From an uncultured Alphaproteobacteria bacterium (GTDB lineage Bacteria; Pseudomonadota; Alphaproteobacteria; CAAHEQ01; UBA3637): DNA of 11,956 bases. The translations under genes and the position numbers were made by a program. The first letter of the stretch is position 1; every line of letters starts with the position of its first letter. The notes below the pieces were generated by a model. That model was given only the letters and a program-made list of their open reading frames with translations. It had not been told where the DNA came from and did no database searches. The DNA lies in NCBI GenBank assembly GCA_944391545.1, contig CALXTZ010000039.1, positions 1 to 11,956 of the forward strand, written 5' to 3'. This document shows positions 1-7,217 of the stretch, in pieces.

Positions 1-824
1 ACGCGCAAATTGAAGCCACTTTATTGAAACAAATCAACTTGAACACATGGAGCTGTTTAATTAAAAATGCGCGGCGGTTAAAACCCGGTCAGGAAATCGT
101 GTTTTCGGATGATTTCAAAGCACTTGTATCGGAAAAACGGGAAGACGGAACCGTTGTTTTACAATTCAATGTCAGTGGCGCCGATTTGTTTGCTCAATTG
201 CATCTGCACGGGATTATGCCGTTGCCGCCTTATATCAAACGCACCAAAGAGGGCAAAGAATCGGACAAATCCGATTATCAGACAATTTTTGCCAAACATG
301 AGGGAGCCGTTGCCGCACCGACCGCCGGGTTACACTTTACGCAAAACTTGCTCCAAGCCTTGCGCGATCGAGGCATTGCCATGCACTTTGTCACGTTGCA
401 CGTCGGCGGCGGAACGTTTTTACCGGTTAAAGTTCAAGACACCAAAGATCATGTCATGCACGCCGAATTCGGTATCATTACAAAAGAAACGGCAGATGCG
501 TTAAATCAAGCGAAAAAAGAAGGTCGGCGCATCATTCCGGTCGGAACAACGGCTTTGCGTCTTTTGGAAAGTGCGGCGGATGATGCAGGTGTTTTACATA
601 ATTTTTGTGCAGAAACTTCTATTTTTATGACACCGGGATACCAATTTAAATATGCTGACGCGCTATTCACCAACTTCCATCTGCCGAGTTCGACATTATT
701 CATGTTGGTGTGCGCTTTTTGTGGCATTGATTGCATGAAAAAAGCGTATCAACACGCCATCGATACCCATTATCGGTTCTTTTCTTACGGAGATGCCTGT
801 TTGCTTGAAAAAGCACGCGATTAA
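1..824 (+). CDS. queA: S-adenosylmethionine:tRNA ribosyltransferase-isomerase (5' truncated)
   Basis: QueA transfers and isomerises the ribosyl part of S-adenosylmethionine onto preQ1 in tRNA, giving epoxyqueuosine at the wobble position; it acts in the cytoplasm. The frame is open from base 3, and the first residues (AQIEATLL) match the family's GKIEVL region, so roughly the first 75 residues lie outside the window. A TTG at 24 is in frame but is not the true start. Family motifs run in order: PLPPYIKR, then GAVAAPTAGLHF, TLHVGGGTF, HVMHAEF, PVGTTALRLLESA, TNFHLPSSTLFMLV and, near the end, YRFFSYGDACLL. The C-terminus is complete and ends where the family usually ends. Its stop codon overlaps that of the convergent DUF2155 gene. 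A tgt gene, a common partner, is not on its downstream side. The identification is very secure. Confidence 0.96.
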   Translation, partial: AQIEATLLKQINLNTWSCLIKNARRLKPGQEIVFSDDFKALVSEKREDGTVVLQFNVSGADLFAQLHLHGIMPLPPYIKRTKEGKESDKSDYQTIFAKHEGAVAAPTAGLHFTQNLLQALRDRGIAMHFVTLHVGGGTFLPVKVQDTKDHVMHAEFGIITKETADALNQAKKEGRRIIPVGTTALRLLESAADDAGVLHNFCAETSIFMTPGYQFKYADALFTNFHLPSSTLFMLVCAFCGIDCMKKAYQHAIDTHYRFFSYGDACLLEKARD

Positions 825-1366
825 GGGGCTTCAGATAACACAGCTGGCGTCGGTTCAACGGGCTGCGGCGTTGTTGTCAGGGGCGGTGACACAGGCGTTT
901 CATCCGCTTGTGTTTCTTCATCGGCGATGGCATTAATTTGATCTTCCGTTAACGGTTCAGCCGGCGATACCGGAACTGTTTCAGCTGCCGGATTCGGCGT
1001 TTCTTCGGCTTTCACACATCCGATGACCCAAATGTCATAAACGGGATGTTCCATCGATGACAAAGCCGGATTGGATGAAAACATCCACCCTTTGAACAAT
1101 TCGATATTTTCACCACGCGCGCTTTTTTCATACACATACAGATAAGCCGCATTTTCGGGAGACTCTTCCGGCGGACGTGTAAAACAGGATTCGGGAACAA
1201 CATATGTCCGACCGAATTGAAGCACTTCACCAACAGGAACTGAAAACGTACTGGTTCGCCCTGTCACCTTATCCAAACCGCGCAAAACGGCTACTTCCAT
1301 CGGAATGTCTGTCGCAAAAGCAGGTGTTGACAATAAGAACAAAACCGTGAAGAAAATGCGTTTCAT
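821..1366 (-). CDS. DUF2155 secreted/periplasmic protein with proline-rich tail
   Basis: A 181-residue exported protein of the DUF2155 family, known mainly from Alphaproteobacteria; its biochemical role is not established. Residues 1-18 form a clear signal peptide (charged KR, a hydrophobic core, then AFA before T19). Residues 19-119 form the conserved core, with VAVLRGLDKVTGR, the FGRTYVVPESC segment, FKGWMFSSNPAL and HPVYDIWVIGC. Cys61 and Cys117 are the only cysteines in the mature protein and could form a disulfide. The last 60 or so residues are rich in Pro, Glu and Thr and look disordered. The start has a good CAGGAG ribosome site (complement of 1372-1377). The ATG shares one base with the stop of the upstream MCE gene (TAATG), so translation is probably coupled. 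Homologues sit beside MlaD genes, which suggests an envelope role (inference). Confidence 0.88.
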   Translation of the reverse strand: MKRIFFTVLFLLSTPAFATDIPMEVAVLRGLDKVTGRTSTFSVPVGEVLQFGRTYVVPESCFTRPPEESPENAAYLYVYEKSARGENIELFKGWMFSSNPALSSMEHPVYDIWVIGCVKAEETPNPAAETVPVSPAEPLTEDQINAIADEETQADETPVSPPLTTTPQPVEPTPAVLSEAP

Positions 1367-1827
1367 TACGGCTCCTGCTTATCATCTTTGGTGGACAGGA
1401 AAATAAATTCGCTGACGCTGTCTTCCAACGATTTATAATCTTTGGTCTTTTGAAGAAACGCCCCGCGCATAATTTTTTCAGCGCTCTTGCCCGGTTCCAA
1501 TCGAATATATTTATCTCCCATCAAGCCCGCATCCGCAACAACAGCCGTTGTATCCGCCGGCAATTTGATATCTTCTTTAATATTCATTTCGACCAGCGCC
1601 ATAAATGTTTCGGGATTGAGTTCAATTTTGGTCACGGAACCGACTTTAATACCGTTAATGCGTACGTCTGCCCCCATTTCAAGCCCGCCGACTTTTTGAA
1701 ACCGAGCAAACACCGGATAGCCGGCAATTTTTTGAACATCTACCCGCGAGGAGGCAAAAAACAAAAACAACACCGCAAAGATTAAAACCAAAAAGCCTAA
1801 AATGGCCTCAACCGGATTTCTTTTCAT
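1366..1827 (-). CDS. MlaD-like MCE-domain protein, second copy
   Basis: A 153-residue MCE-family protein. MlaD proteins are the substrate-binding part of an ABC system that moves phospholipids between the inner and outer membranes; they are anchored in the inner membrane and form a ring in the periplasm. Residues 7-25 form one N-terminal transmembrane helix. The MCE domain covers about residues 38-114, with the typical GLEMGADVRINGIKVGSV and ADAGLMGDKYIRLEPG segments. The ATG overlaps the stop of the preceding MCE gene by four bases (ATGA) and has an AAGGAG ribosome site (complement of 1835-1840). The downstream start of the DUF2155 gene overlaps its stop. The matching permease and ATPase genes (mlaE, mlaF) are not in the window. 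Sequence identity to the first copy is low, so this is an old duplication or a paralogue with a separate role. Confidence 0.88.
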   Translation of the reverse strand: MKRNPVEAILGFLVLIFAVLFLFFASSRVDVQKIAGYPVFARFQKVGGLEMGADVRINGIKVGSVTKIELNPETFMALVEMNIKEDIKLPADTTAVVADAGLMGDKYIRLEPGKSAEKIMRGAFLQKTKDYKSLEDSVSEFIFLSTKDDKQEP

Positions 1828-2321
1828 GAAATTTCTCCTTCGTTCCCTTCCGTTACAAGCCCTTTTTTAGCCCGCATCATCTCTAAAAAGCGGTTCAACA
1901 GCTCATCCAACAACAAAGCATCCTGCGTATAGACGATGCTGTCCTCATTTTCCAACAGTTCTTCATCCCCGCCCGGCGTTAATTCAATATACTTATTTCC
2001 GACAAGTCCGTCCGTTTCAATAACAGCACCCGTATCCGTCGATAAATTTAAATTTTTCGGGAAAGACAATGTCATTTTCACGCGATAATAAGGATCCAAT
2101 TCCGTCTGCGTCACCTTACCGACCGGAATGCCGGCCAACCGCACGGCCGATCCTTTCGTAATGCCGTCAGCCTTATTAAACGTCGCATACAAATGAAAAT
2201 GCGTATCCGATGAAGAATCGACTTGCCGCGTATGAACGACGAACAACAACAAAATCAATCCGGCAACCAGCAGGATACCGGCCATTATTTCCCGTTGTTC
2301 CGTTAAATTTTTCATCTTCAT
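1824..2321 (-). CDS. mlaD: MlaD-like MCE-domain protein, first copy
   Basis: A 165-residue protein of the MlaD/MCE family, expected to be an inner-membrane anchored periplasmic lipid-binding subunit of a phospholipid transport system. The single transmembrane helix spans about residues 13-30. The MCE domain (about 43-118) shows the family landmarks GITKGSAVRLAGIPVGKV and ETDGLVGNKYIELTPGG. After it comes a short acidic helix-forming tail with LLDELLNRFLEMM, like the C-terminal helix of E. coli MlaD. The start is supported by an AAGGA site (complement of 2328-2332) six bases before the ATG. It follows the GGT-like lipoprotein gene after 47 bases and runs into the second MCE gene with a four-base overlap. 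The mlaD symbol reflects family membership; which of the two copies is the functional MlaD cannot be told from sequence alone. Confidence 0.88.
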   Translation of the reverse strand: MKMKNLTEQREIMAGILLVAGLILLLFVVHTRQVDSSSDTHFHLYATFNKADGITKGSAVRLAGIPVGKVTQTELDPYYRVKMTLSFPKNLNLSTDTGAVIETDGLVGNKYIELTPGGDEELLENEDSIVYTQDALLLDELLNRFLEMMRAKKGLVTEGNEGEIS

Positions 2322-2368
2322 TTTTCGTCCTTTTTCTTTGTTTTAAAGGAAAAGAAAAAAGAAGTCAA

Positions 2369-3643
2369 TCAATTTCCCGCAGCTTTTTGATCATAGACCG
2401 GCTGAACAACCGCATTTGCCCGGCATCCGGCAACTTGATTCGGATACCCGTTTCGACAGACAAAAATCGGCATGTCATCCAAAACGGTTCGCGATGTGAC
2501 CGCCTCCGATTGCACTTCTTTGACTGCCGAAGCCATGCTCTTTTCTCCAAACACGGCGCTTTCCATGAACCGCAGCCCATCCACCACAGCCTTTTGTCCC
2601 GCACCGGCCAAAACCAAAGAAACATCCGTTTCATCCGGATTCGTTTGAATGACAACAGCGATGTCTTCCGGATGATCATATGACAATCCGTTTGACAGGA
2701 AGAACCCTTGATCTTTCAAATACATCCCCTCTCCGAACAGGCCGCCCATTCCGACCGCACAGGCAATCGTCAGTCCGTTTTTATCCGTCGCCATCAGGCC
2801 GATGCCTTCAAACGTATTTTCCGTTGATTGATTTTCCATCCGGCGCAACGTTTCTTTACCTTTGGAAACCTGGATTAAATCATGATGACTCGTTATTTGT
2901 TTCCAAACAAGGCTACCTTTATCCGACAAAGCCGATGTATTTGGGAAAAAAGCCTTGCCTTTTCCGGTCGACACAGTGGTTGAATCCGTCCACTGCGGCC
3001 GAATTGTTTTCAAGCTTTCCGCCCCGTACGGATAACCGAGATTAAAGGCCGCCGCTGCCATTTTATCAGCCCACACGCCTTTATAAAAAACACCGGTTCC
3101 GGACTGACTCATCAACGACAACGTTTGTGCCAAACGCGGTTGTTGCAAAACGTCTCCTTTTTTCAAAGCTTTCCAAGACGCCGGCAATTTTTCGGCTTTT
3201 TCAATATCTTTTGCCAATTCAGCCGACACAAGAACACCTTTTTGTGCATGGATAATCGCCGGTTTCATCACTTCCGACCAACGGCTGATCCCGTACTGGC
3301 TCTGTAAAGCAAAAACACCGCGCGGCAAAGCCGGCAGTCCTGCTTTTGTCTGCGGCACCTGAACCGGCAAAAAATCAAGCGTTTTTACTTTTCCGGATTT
3401 GTCATCATAGATTTGACAGACGCCGCCGCCCGAAAGGCTGGCGCGGGAGGGCATCACAACCGTTTCGTTTAAAATCATCGCTGCCATTGCATCCGCTGCA
3501 TTACCGCCTTTTAGTAAAATGTTTTGACCGACCTGCCGGGTAGATTCATCCGGCGCACCGACAAAACCCTTTAAATTTTTATCCGAAAAAGACGTTGTTC
3601 CGGCGCAAGCCGCCAGAAAAAGTAAAATTAAAAATTGACGCAT
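2369..3643 (-). CDS. Gamma-glutamyltransferase-fold lipoprotein, probably catalytically inactive
   Basis: A 424-residue lipoprotein related to gamma-glutamyltransferase (GGT), which normally cleaves the gamma-glutamyl bond of glutathione in the periplasm. I chose the ATG at 3643 rather than an in-frame one at 3697. It begins a lipoprotein signal (MRQFLILLFLAAC, lipobox LAAC at 10-13) and has an AAGGG site ten bases upstream; the longer form would also overlap the divergent peptidase start. GGT-like parts are clear: ILLKGGNAADAMAAM (42-56), ASLSGGGV (68-75), GVFYKG (184-189) and the stretch after residue 286. Key parts are altered. The LDFRE motif, whose Arg holds the glutamate, reads LDFLP (89-93). 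The T-T-H nucleophile motif reads NTFEGIG (276-282). The later Gly-Ser substrate loop reads LAGAGQK (345-351). The protein is also well short of the usual GGT length of about 550-580. I read it as a pseudoenzyme or a diverged subfamily; the real substrate is unknown. Confidence 0.78.
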   Translation of the reverse strand: MRQFLILLFLAACAGTTSFSDKNLKGFVGAPDESTRQVGQNILLKGGNAADAMAAMILNETVVMPSRASLSGGGVCQIYDDKSGKVKTLDFLPVQVPQTKAGLPALPRGVFALQSQYGISRWSEVMKPAIIHAQKGVLVSAELAKDIEKAEKLPASWKALKKGDVLQQPRLAQTLSLMSQSGTGVFYKGVWADKMAAAAFNLGYPYGAESLKTIRPQWTDSTTVSTGKGKAFFPNTSALSDKGSLVWKQITSHHDLIQVSKGKETLRRMENQSTENTFEGIGLMATDKNGLTIACAVGMGGLFGEGMYLKDQGFFLSNGLSYDHPEDIAVVIQTNPDETDVSLVLAGAGQKAVVDGLRFMESAVFGEKSMASAVKEVQSEAVTSRTVLDDMPIFVCRNGYPNQVAGCRANAVVQPVYDQKAAGN

Positions 3644-3689
3644 CGGCGCAAAGCCCTTAAAATAACGCTTAAAACAAAGGAAACGGCAC
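3644..3689. promoter_or_regulatory. Short divergent intergenic region between GGT-like and M48 genes
   Basis: These 46 bases separate the start codons of two divergent genes and hold both ribosome sites: AAAGG at 3676-3680 for the peptidase, and AAGGG (on the complement, about 3654-3658) for the lipoprotein. The middle is AT-rich. No convincing -35/-10 pair can be seen for either direction, and at least part of each promoter must lie inside the opposite gene. Regulation of the two genes may therefore be linked (inference). Confidence 0.4.
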
Positions 3690-5003
3690 ATGTTCATTCG
3701 AAAAATCCTTTTTTATGTCTTGATGATGATATGCTTATTTATGCCATATTCTCGTGTGCAATGCAAGCCCTTATCGATTATTCGTGACACCGAAATGGAA
3801 CAGTACACGATTAAAAATGTCAAAAGACTGTTCAAAGCGGCCGGTTTAAACCAAAATGCCGCTGATGTCGTTTTTATTCAAGATGATACATTAAACGCTT
3901 GTGGTGCCGGCGGCTCAACCGTTTTCATTCATACGGGATTAATCACAAATGTTGATAACAGCGATGAATTTTTCGGTGTTCTGGCGCACGAAACCGGGCA
4001 TATTGTCGGCGGGCACGCCGTTCGCCTTTATGACAACATGCAAAAGGCCCAACGAACAGCACTCGTCACGACAATTCTGGGAGGAATAGCCGCCGTTGCT
4101 TCGGGACGCGGAGACGTCGGCGTGGCCATCATGGCCGGCGGCATGGGAACAGCACAGAATTTTTTCAGCTCCTATCGCATTTCCGAAGAAAATGCAGCCG
4201 ACAGCACCGGCATTCGTCTCATTCAAAAAATCGGGTATTCTCCGGCTGGACTATTATCTGTTATGCGCAAAATTCAGGCCAATGAACGACTGATTATTGA
4301 TCCGCGTTACGCTTATACACAAACGCATCCATTAACCCAAGATCGAATTCAATTTTTGCAAAACGCTGCCCAAACGGACATCCCTTTGACGGATGATGAA
4401 GAATTTCATTTAATTAAAGCCAAATTATTTGCCTTTCTCAACGAACCGCAGCAAACATTACAAACCTATAAAGGAAACGATAAAGCGTCTTTGTATGCAA
4501 AAGCGATTGCTTATTTTAAAAGCACCCGCATTCAAGAAGCATTAAAGACAACGGACACGCTTATTGAAAAAGAGCCGAACAATCCCTATTTTTGGGAGCT
4601 GAAAGGTCAAATCTTGTTTGAAACCGGCCAAGTCAAAGCCGCTATTGAGGCTTACCAAAAAGCTGTTGAACGTATGCCCGAAGCGCCGTTAATTCGTTTG
4701 TCTTTGGCACATGCCTTACTGGAAGACAATCGCCCTGATGAAGCTGTTGACCATTTGGAATACATCGTCGCGCGTGATGCGTATTTGCCCGATGCGTGGT
4801 CGTTTTTAGGGCGCGGCTACGGCATGCAAGGTAAAAAAGGAGAATCTCTTTATGCCATGGCCGAATACGATTACATCGTCGGCCAATATCCGGATGCTTT
4901 GGCAAAAATCAAAAAAGCACTGCCTCTGTTGAAACAGGACGCGGTTAAAACCTTGAGACTGCAAGATTTGGAAGAAAGCATCACCCGCAACAAATTAAAA
5001 TAA
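3690..5003 (+). CDS. BepA-like periplasmic M48 zinc metalloprotease with TPR repeats
   Basis: A 437-residue exported protease resembling E. coli BepA (YfgC), which in the periplasm helps assemble or degrades outer-membrane proteins such as LptD. The N-terminus (residues 1-25) is a hydrophobic signal sequence ending near SRVQC. The M48 domain carries the zinc motif HETGH at 100-104 (two His ligands plus catalytic Glu101), the third ligand in the EENAAD motif (Glu167, with Asp171), and the conserved THPLTQDRI segment with His213. Between these lies a glycine- and alanine-rich hydrophobic stretch (about 123-156) typical of the family. From about residue 265 to 415 there are TPR-type helical pairs, for example PYFWELKGQILFETGQVKAA. 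Length fits BepA-type proteins. The start has an AAAGG ribosome site. It is divergent to the envelope cluster and lies just upstream of the ATPase operon, which has its own promoter. All catalytic residues are present, so it should be active. Confidence 0.92.
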   Translation: MFIRKILFYVLMMICLFMPYSRVQCKPLSIIRDTEMEQYTIKNVKRLFKAAGLNQNAADVVFIQDDTLNACGAGGSTVFIHTGLITNVDNSDEFFGVLAHETGHIVGGHAVRLYDNMQKAQRTALVTTILGGIAAVASGRGDVGVAIMAGGMGTAQNFFSSYRISEENAADSTGIRLIQKIGYSPAGLLSVMRKIQANERLIIDPRYAYTQTHPLTQDRIQFLQNAAQTDIPLTDDEEFHLIKAKLFAFLNEPQQTLQTYKGNDKASLYAKAIAYFKSTRIQEALKTTDTLIEKEPNNPYFWELKGQILFETGQVKAAIEAYQKAVERMPEAPLIRLSLAHALLEDNRPDEAVDHLEYIVARDAYLPDAWSFLGRGYGMQGKKGESLYAMAEYDYIVGQYPDALAKIKKALPLLKQDAVKTLRLQDLEESITRNKLK

Positions 5004-5019
5004 AGCGCACACTTTCCCC

Positions 5020-5048
5020 TTGACGGACCAGCAAAGTCACTTTATAAA
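5020..5048 (+). promoter_or_regulatory. Sigma-70 type promoter for the N-ATPase operon
   Basis: TTGACG at 5020-5025 (five of six bases match the -35 consensus) is followed by exactly 17 bases and then TATAAA at 5043-5048 (five of six match the -10 consensus). It sits between the peptidase stop and the atpD start and would put the transcript start near 5055, leaving an untranslated leader of about 18 bases that holds the ribosome site. No other gap inside the nine-gene operon is large enough for a full promoter, so this is the likely sole promoter for all of it. Confidence 0.75.
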
Positions 5049-5062
5049 AGAAAGATAATCAA

Positions 5063-5068
5063 GAGGGG
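5063..5068 (+). promoter_or_regulatory. Ribosome binding site of atpD
   Basis: GAGGGG lies four bases before the ATG at 5073 and fixes this as the start; the protein then begins like other beta subunits (IGKITSIQGSVIHARF). Confidence 0.6.
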
Positions 5069-5072
5069 ACAC

Positions 5073-6482
5073 ATGGCAAAAACAAATATCGGGAAAATTA
5101 CATCCATTCAAGGCAGTGTTATTCATGCGCGGTTTGATAAGGACCTGCCTGCCATTTACAGCGAATTGCGAACGGGAGAAAAGCAAGACTTGGTCGTCGA
5201 AGTTCAAGGTTATGTGGACGAAAAGACCGTCCGCGGTTTGGCTTTAGGATCAACGCGCGGACTGGCTCGGCACATGGATATTATCGACACCGGACATCAA
5301 ATCCGGGTTCCCGTCGGACCGGCAACGTTGGGACGGATGTTTAATGTTTTCGGTCAACCAATCGACGGTAAAGGCCCCGTTAAAGCAACACAAGAAGATC
5401 CTATTCACGCCCCGGCCATTCCGTTGGATAAACGTCAGGTTTCTTCCGAAATTTTCGTTTCCGGCATTAAAGCTATTGACTTACTGGCACCGATGGAGCG
5501 TGGCGGCAAAGCGGGCCTGTTCGGCGGAGCGGGCGTCGGCAAGACCGTCTTAATTACCGAAATGATTAACAACATGGTCGGCCGTTATGAAGGCGTCAGT
5601 TTGTTTTGCGGCGTCGGCGAACGTTCTCGAGAAGGGGAACAATTGTATCGGGAAATGCAGGAAGCCGGCGTTTTGAAAAAGACCGTCATGGTTTTCGGCC
5701 AAATGAACGAAGCGCCCGGCGTGCGGTTTCGCGTGGCTTTATCGGCGCTGACCATGGCTGAATATTTCCGAGATCAGAAAAAACAAGACGTGCTTTTGTT
5801 AATTGACAATATTTTCCGGTTTGTGCAAGCCGGATCGGAAGTGTCCGTTCTGTTGGGTCAAATTCCTTCCCGCGTCGGGTATCAACCGTCGCTCGGTACG
5901 GACATTGCCGAATTGGAAGAACGTATCTCAAGCACGGATAAAGCCGCCATTACATCCATTCAAGCCGTTTACGTACCGGCCGATGATTTTACGGATCCGT
6001 CTGCGGTTCATACGTTTGCGCACTTATCTGCCAGCATTGTGTTGTCCAGAACGCGCGCGGCACAAGGCCTTTACCCGGCTGTGGATCCCCTGCAATCTTC
6101 TTCCAACATGCTGACTCCGCTGATTGTGGGAGAACGGCACTATAAGGTTGCGACCGAAGTTCGCCGCTGTTTAGCCGAATACGAAGAATTAAAAGACATT
6201 ATTGCCATGTTGGGCTTTGATGAATTGCCGGAACATGACCAACAAACGGTATTAACGGCTCGAAAATTGGAACGCTTTTTAACACAGCCTTTCTTTACGA
6301 CTCAACAATTCACCGGAATGGAAGGCCGTTCTGTCAACCTGGAAGATACGATTACAGGATGTGAACGCATTCTGTCCGGCGAATTTAATGATATGTCCGA
6401 AAACGACTTTTTCATGATCGGCACGATTGATGAAGCCATCGAAAATCGCAAGAAAAAACAAAAGAAAGCGGTGAATGCATGA
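5073..6482 (+). CDS. atpD: N-type ATPase F1 beta subunit
   Basis: The catalytic beta subunit of a rotary F1Fo ATPase, 469 residues, in the cytoplasmic F1 head. The N-terminal beta-barrel domain covers about residues 1-80. The nucleotide domain has the P-loop GGAGVGKT (151-158), the catalytic Glu183 in VGERSREG, and the Walker B strand LLLIDNIFRF with Asp245. The C-terminal helical domain carries the loop that pushes on gamma; here it reads DELPEHD (383-389) instead of the usual DELSEED. Being first in an operon that continues with epsilon, AtpQ and AtpR assigns it to the N-type ('alternate') family rather than the housekeeping ATP synthase, where beta lies near the end. The stop overlaps the atpC start by four bases (ATGA). 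The enzyme is expected to hydrolyse ATP to pump ions, although synthesis cannot be excluded. Confidence 0.96.
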   Translation: MAKTNIGKITSIQGSVIHARFDKDLPAIYSELRTGEKQDLVVEVQGYVDEKTVRGLALGSTRGLARHMDIIDTGHQIRVPVGPATLGRMFNVFGQPIDGKGPVKATQEDPIHAPAIPLDKRQVSSEIFVSGIKAIDLLAPMERGGKAGLFGGAGVGKTVLITEMINNMVGRYEGVSLFCGVGERSREGEQLYREMQEAGVLKKTVMVFGQMNEAPGVRFRVALSALTMAEYFRDQKKQDVLLLIDNIFRFVQAGSEVSVLLGQIPSRVGYQPSLGTDIAELEERISSTDKAAITSIQAVYVPADDFTDPSAVHTFAHLSASIVLSRTRAAQGLYPAVDPLQSSSNMLTPLIVGERHYKVATEVRRCLAEYEELKDIIAMLGFDELPEHDQQTVLTARKLERFLTQPFFTTQQFTGMEGRSVNLEDTITGCERILSGEFNDMSENDFFMIGTIDEAIENRKKKQKKAVNA

Positions 6483-6871
6483 TTTTAAAAGTTTACTCAC
6501 CGATCGGCATCGTCATGGAAAAAGAAATTCAAAAAATTGATTTTGAAGCGTTAAACGGTTACTACACGCTTTTGCCGAAACATGTCGATTTCGTAACAGC
6601 CATGCCGCCCAATATCGTGAAATACCAAACGACAGACGACAAGACACATTACATGGCCTGCAACCATGGGATTTTGGTCAAACAAGGCGACACCGTTTCC
6701 ATGTCGGTTCAAAAAGCCATTTTGAACGACAGCCTTGCGACGCTGACAAACGCCATTCAAACAGAGTTTAAACAAGATGAAGAAGAACGCAAAGAAGTGA
6801 ACACGGCGATGGCTCGATTGGAAGCCGGCCTCACCCGCGGAATTATGCAATTAAACGGACAGGACGGATAA
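6479..6871 (+). CDS. atpC: N-type ATPase F1 epsilon subunit
   Basis: A 130-residue epsilon subunit, part of the central stalk that joins gamma to the c-ring. The N-terminal beta-sandwich has the conserved pattern ILKVYSPIG, then GYYTLLPKHVDFVTAMPP (27-44) and NHGILVKQGDTVSMSV. The C-terminal part (about 85-125) is two charged helices, rich in Glu, Lys and Arg. In other F-ATPases this part can insert into F1 and block ATP hydrolysis; whether it does so here is unknown. The start overlaps the atpD stop (ATGA) and has only a weak ribosome site, so translation probably depends on ribosomes finishing atpD. Position directly after atpD is typical of the N-ATPase operon. Confidence 0.92.
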   Translation: MILKVYSPIGIVMEKEIQKIDFEALNGYYTLLPKHVDFVTAMPPNIVKYQTTDDKTHYMACNHGILVKQGDTVSMSVQKAILNDSLATLTNAIQTEFKQDEEERKEVNTAMARLEAGLTRGIMQLNGQDG

Positions 6872-6872
6872 A

Positions 6873-7217
6873 ATGGATAAACAATTTGACCCGACGGATG
6901 ATAAAAAAATCGAATTACAGCTCATTCACAAAGCACGCCAGCTGGAAAACCGAGATTATCGGTCTTTATATGTCAACGTCGGCATTATCGGTATTTTGGG
7001 CGGGATTATCATTTCTCCCATTTTGCTGGCGATTCTCATCGGCGGCTGGCTGGATGAAAAATATTCGATAGACCCGATTTCCTGGCGGTTAAACTTAATG
7101 CTGATCGGCTTTGTTATCGGGCTTTATTACGCGTATGTCTGGATTAAAAAAGAAGGCATTCAAAAAGTCGACGAAGCCTATCGCAAAGAACAGGAAAGGA
7201 TGAAAATCGATAAATGA
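6873..7217 (+). CDS. atpQ: AtpQ, AtpI-like small membrane protein of the N-ATPase operon
   Basis: A 114-residue protein with two transmembrane helices (about residues 34-60 and 72-91). A charged N-terminal segment precedes them and a basic/acidic tail (EAYRKEQERMKIDK) follows. The GGW-D-EKY segment after the first helix and the small-residue-rich first helix resemble AtpI-type proteins, which help assemble the c-ring in ordinary F-ATPases. In N-ATPase operons the gene at this place is called atpQ. It begins one base after the atpC stop with an AGGA site (6861-6864), and its stop overlaps the atpR start (ATGA). The identification rests on position plus fold; a role in c-ring assembly is inference from the AtpI relationship. 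Confidence 0.85.
   Translation: MDKQFDPTDDKKIELQLIHKARQLENRDYRSLYVNVGIIGILGGIIISPILLAILIGGWLDEKYSIDPISWRLNLMLIGFVIGLYYAYVWIKKEGIQKVDEAYRKEQERMKIDK

Noticed and set aside
3644..3697. Longer GGT-like start at 3697 giving 18 extra residues
   Set aside because: It would overlap the divergent peptidase start and hide the lipoprotein signal, which begins cleanly at 3643 with its own ribosome site.
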